The notes under the pieces: generated by a model
Told to the model about the DNA's origin: nothing
Seen by the model: only the letters and a program-made list of their open reading frames with translations
Databases searched by the model: none
Part shown: piece by piece, positions 61,047 through 64,000 of the stretch
Layout: the number at the start of each line of letters is the position of its first letter
Numbering within the stretch: the stretch's first letter is position 1
Assembly: GCA_012862575.1 (NCBI GenBank)
Contig: BLSF01000016.1
Location: forward strand, 496,001-560,000
Direction: 5' to 3'
Source of the DNA: Parietichytrium sp. I65-24A
Lineage: Eukaryota > Sar > Bigyra > Thraustochytrida > Thraustochytriidae
DNA: 64,000 bases
Position numbers and translations under genes: made by a program

Positions 61047-62624
61047 ATGGAGGGTGAGCAGGCGGCGCAGATGGAGGTGCAGGCAGACGCTGGTGAGCTT
61101 TCGTTGGAGGAGCTCAAGCAGCGCGTGAAAGAGCTCGAGGAGAAGCTCGGCATGAGCCAGGGCGACGAAGCGGGGAAAGATGGCAAGAAGAGCAAGAACA
61201 AGGGCGGAAAGTACATCCCGAAGACGCCGCTGGGCATGCGCGACTATCACCCGCAAGAGATGATTGTGCGCGAGAAGGTGTTTGACACGATCAAGAATGT
61301 GTTCAAGCGCCACGGGGCGGTGTCCATCGAGACGCCGGTGGCCGAGCTGAAAGAGACCCTGACGGGGAAATACGGCGAGGATAGCAAGCTGATTTATGAT
61401 CTCGCGGATCAGGGTGGAGAGATCCTGGCGCTCAGGTATGACCTCACCGTCCCTTTTGCAAGGTATTGCGCGGAGCACGGAGTGGAGAATCTCAAGAGGT
61501 ATCATATCGCACGCGTGTACCGCCGCGACAACCCAGCTATGAACAGCGGCCGCTACCGCGAATTTTACCAGTGCGACATTGACATCGCTGGGGAATACGA
61601 AGCGATGGTGCCAGACTCTGAATGCGTGAAGATTGTCTCCTCTATTCTCGAAGAGCTGGCCATTGGCGATTTCCTCGTCAAGATCAATCACCGCAAAATT
61701 CTGGACGGTATCTTCGAAGTTTGCGGAGTGCCCATGGAGATGTTTAGACCCATCTGCTCTGCCGTAGACAAGCTTGACAAACTGGAGTGGCCCGAGGTGA
61801 AGGCAGAGATGATCCAAAAGGGTCTGGACGATGAGCGTGCGGAGAAGATCTGGACCTATGCCCAGCGGAAAGGCGGGCCAGAGCTCGTGGAGGAGCTCTT
61901 GCAGGACTCGACCCTCACAGCCAGCGAGAGTGCCTCTGAGGGCCTGAAAGCCATGCAAACACTTTTCAAGTACTGCGAGGCACTCAAAGTCCCTGCGAAC
62001 AGGATTTCGTTTGACATAAGCATGGCTCGCGGCTTGGATTACTACACTGGGGTTATTTACGAGGCAGTGCTCATCGGCAAACAGGTCGGCTCAGTGGCTG
62101 GCGGTGGTCGCTATGACGAGCTCGTTGGCATGTTTTTGCAGGCAAAGGCTGGCAAGAAGAAGAAGGTGGGTCGCAAGATCCCTTGTGTGGGAGTGTCACT
62201 AGGAATTGAGCGCCTTTTCACCGTTGTGGCGGACCAACTCCGAGAAAAGCGCGAGGCCGAAGGAATCAAAGACATTCCTTCCGGGAAACCAACGCAGGTG
62301 CAGGTTGCTGGAGTAGCGTCCGCCAACGACAAGTACGAGATCCTTGAGGAGCGCATGAAGATCTGCTCTGAACTCTGGGCTGCCGATGTGCGCGCAGAAA
62401 CCGCTTACAAGGTCAACGCTAAGATTGTTTCCCAGTTCCAGCTTTGCGAGCGCGACCTTATTCCCCTCTGCGTTATTGTGGGTGAAAATGAAATTAAGAA
62501 CGGCGAGGTTAAGATTCGCAAAACAAAGTTCCCTGGTGACGAAGGTGAGGTCCAGGAGTTTACTGTGCCGCGGACAGAAATGGTCGCGAAGGTCAAGGAA
62601 CTCCTCGCAGCGAAGAGTAGCTAG
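61047..62624 (+). CDS. HARS: Histidyl-tRNA synthetase
   Basis: Class II synthetase charging tRNA-His. The 525 aa product starts at the first ATG (61047). A helical N-terminal extension (about 15-38, LSLEELKQRVKELEEKLG) and a Lys-rich linker precede the core. Core landmarks: TPLGMRDYHP, RYDLTVPFARY, motif 2 RVYRRDNP...REFYQCDIDI (about 156-179), HisA motif ARGLDYYTG (about 327-335), AGGGRYDEL and motif 3 GVSLGIERLF (about 382-391). An anticodon-binding domain makes up the C-terminus (from about 420, with GVASANDKYEIL). There is no mitochondrial targeting peptide. The frame continues 23 codons upstream with only TTG as a possible start and an acidic sequence, so a longer form is doubtful. Confidence 0.95.
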   Translation: MEGEQAAQMEVQADAGELSLEELKQRVKELEEKLGMSQGDEAGKDGKKSKNKGGKYIPKTPLGMRDYHPQEMIVREKVFDTIKNVFKRHGAVSIETPVAELKETLTGKYGEDSKLIYDLADQGGEILALRYDLTVPFARYCAEHGVENLKRYHIARVYRRDNPAMNSGRYREFYQCDIDIAGEYEAMVPDSECVKIVSSILEELAIGDFLVKINHRKILDGIFEVCGVPMEMFRPICSAVDKLDKLEWPEVKAEMIQKGLDDERAEKIWTYAQRKGGPELVEELLQDSTLTASESASEGLKAMQTLFKYCEALKVPANRISFDISMARGLDYYTGVIYEAVLIGKQVGSVAGGGRYDELVGMFLQAKAGKKKKVGRKIPCVGVSLGIERLFTVVADQLREKREAEGIKDIPSGKPTQVQVAGVASANDKYEILEERMKICSELWAADVRAETAYKVNAKIVSQFQLCERDLIPLCVIVGENEIKNGEVKIRKTKFPGDEGEVQEFTVPRTEMVAKVKELLAAKSS

Positions 62625-63807
62625 GCAAACTCAAGACACACTAAAATATATATCCTTTTAATCTTTTCTTCTTTTTCAGATTCTTATTTTTCTTTTCACA
62701 CGAACAGTGCAAATCTGCAAAATTACCACTCTTCGCATACTTGGCATCCGTGAAATAATAATTCGTGACCCTCTTCCATGTTCGTTGTTCGTGTTCAACG
62801 AGCTGATCTTCAGAACTCACATCCGGAGTTTTCGGGATTCCCCGGTTGATTCGCAAATTTGTAAACTCTCAAATCGCGACCACCGCTCTGCTCTCCAGCC
62901 TCGCATTTCTACTAGCTAGAGCTAGTGTAAGAGAGTACCCTTCCCTCTCGAAAGCAGCAGCATTCTCGTTCATTTTGCGTTGTTATTCATTCACACAAGA
63001 GTACAAAAAACTAGAATTTAGAATTTAGAAGGTTGAGGCTGTAACTAGCTAGCTCCAGGATTCTCTTTTTGCCTCGTTGAATTAAAACAAACAAAGATGT
63101 AGATGCAGGCAAGCGCTTTCTTTCGAAAGGAAGCGAATTTGTCAGAACAGCTTATCGAGGGTGACGTGGGAAAAAACGTGCACTTTTTGCCACCTTTGGC
63201 CAAGTTCAAGTTGAGGAATGTTGAGGAGTTTGAGGAGGGGTGAAACCGACAAATGGTGCATTTTCCAATGCACTTCTCGCCGACACATTGGCGAATTGCG
63301 TTATACATACATGTACTCAATGGTCTTCGCTGTCAATTAAATCCCGTTCATCCATCATCATCCATCCATCCATCCGTCCGTGCATCCTGGATGGATGGCT
63401 GCAATAGCTGCAATGCCAGTGTTTCTCTCGCCAATAAAATGAAATGCACAATGCAATGCTACAGACTAGACTCCACATTCCACAATCTCTGCTATCTCTG
63501 CATCCAATCTTTCATTTGTCGTCTTCATTCACTGAACAGAAATCACAGTCAATGAACATATCTATTTCTCCAAAGATGATGAGAGTACTGACTGTGAGTA
63601 CAGTCCCTGACCCATTGAAAACCGAATCAAATCTATCAAATCATTCAACTTTTCGATGAAACAAACTGTGAACGTTCCGCTATTCCATTCCGCTGCAAAC
63701 GGGCCACGGCCGTTTTTCGAACCTAAAGCTCTCCAAAACACTAAGTTCAGAGCTCAACGGAAGAAGGAAACTGGTGAGCCGACCGCTAATTGGGCGGATA
63801 GCTGGAG

Positions 63808-63844
63808 TGAGAGAGACACAGAGAGAGAGAGAGAGAGAGAGAGA
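63808..63844. repeat. (GA)n microsatellite
   Basis: About 15 GA units with two interruptions. Confidence 0.95.
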
Positions 63845-63850
63845 CTGTGT

Positions 63851-63878
63851 GAATGAATGAGTGAATGAATGAATGAAT
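63851..63878. repeat. (GAAT)n microsatellite
   Basis: About seven GAAT units with one GAGT variant. Confidence 0.9.
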
Positions 63879-64000
63879 GTGTGGCTCCTGCAGCTCGCAC
63901 TGTAAGTTGCAGAGTGATGATGACGAATGACGAATGCCGAGTGAGAGAATGGTATTAGTGAGAGCTACAGTAATTGGTAAGCCTTCGTTCGTCGTTTGAA

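Larger units (their letters stand above)
62625..64000. other. Right-hand spacer to window end
   Basis: About 1.4 kb without a supported gene. It holds GATGGATC-like CCAT repeats (63357-63378), a GA microsatellite and a GAAT microsatellite. The GA tract could be the leader of a plus-strand gene beyond the edge. Confidence 0.5.

Noticed and set aside
1-64000. Viral, retroelement or transposon content
   Set aside because: No reverse transcriptase, integrase, transposase, capsid or long terminal repeat pattern was seen in any open frame or at any pair of flanking repeats.

Overview
This is a nuclear segment from a single-celled eukaryote with short introns and few of them. Twenty genes can be supported with reasonable confidence. 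Only two have a convincing intron: MCTS1 (158 bp) and the proton-pumping pyrophosphatase (79 bp). I saw no tRNA, rRNA, transposase, reverse transcriptase, CRISPR array or operon-like structure. Spacers are rich in microsatellites and short minisatellites.

Organism. Three genes point to a lineage with centrioles or flagella: a SPICE1-like centriole/spindle protein, a protein with eight degenerate EF-hands resembling EFCAB6, and a trichohyalin/plectin-like coiled-coil protein. The window also has a plant-type K+-dependent H+-pyrophosphatase, a CCT-motif protein, PAN2, and intron-poor, simple-repeat-rich DNA. A stramenopile such as a thraustochytrid is my best guess. This is inference; an intron-poor red alga was considered, but a centriole protein argues against it.

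Layout, left to right: a partial unknown gene at the left edge (-); PAN2 deadenylase (-); MCTS1 (+); SPICE1-like (-); a CCCH-ankyrin-RING protein (+); a tandem DSBA/HCCA-isomerase protein (-); a signal-peptide- and KDEL-bearing acyl-protein thioesterase homologue (+); TIM14/PAM18 (+); a WW-LRR protein (-); an FKBP (+); the EF-hand protein (-); an unknown 692+ aa protein (+); the coiled-coil protein (-); the CCT protein (-); a 7.8 kb spacer; H+-pyrophosphatase (+); an unknown protein with a duplicated WIEFVD motif (-); a 4.7 kb spacer with small uncertain frames; an unknown acidic/basic protein (+); two convergent four-helix membrane proteins (+ and -); a long orphan open frame; an Old-Yellow-Enzyme-type flavin oxidoreductase (+); and histidyl-tRNA synthetase (+).

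Organisation. Genes alternate strands almost one by one. Convergent pairs lie 209 to 600 bp apart, while divergent pairs lie about 1.3 to 7.8 kb apart, so upstream DNA takes most of the non-coding space. Many starts follow a purine-rich (GA) leader. Functions are mixed: RNA decay and translation (PAN2, MCTS1, CCCH protein, HisRS), protein folding and import (FKBP, TIM14), ER lipid or acyl chemistry (KDEL thioesterase), membrane energetics (H+-PPase) and likely cytoskeletal genes clustered at 25.5 to 34 kb. I found no single undescribed multi-gene system. The best leads are the ER-retained thioesterase, the CCCH-ANK-RING fusion, the eight-unit degenerate EF-hand protein and the conserved-looking unknown genes.
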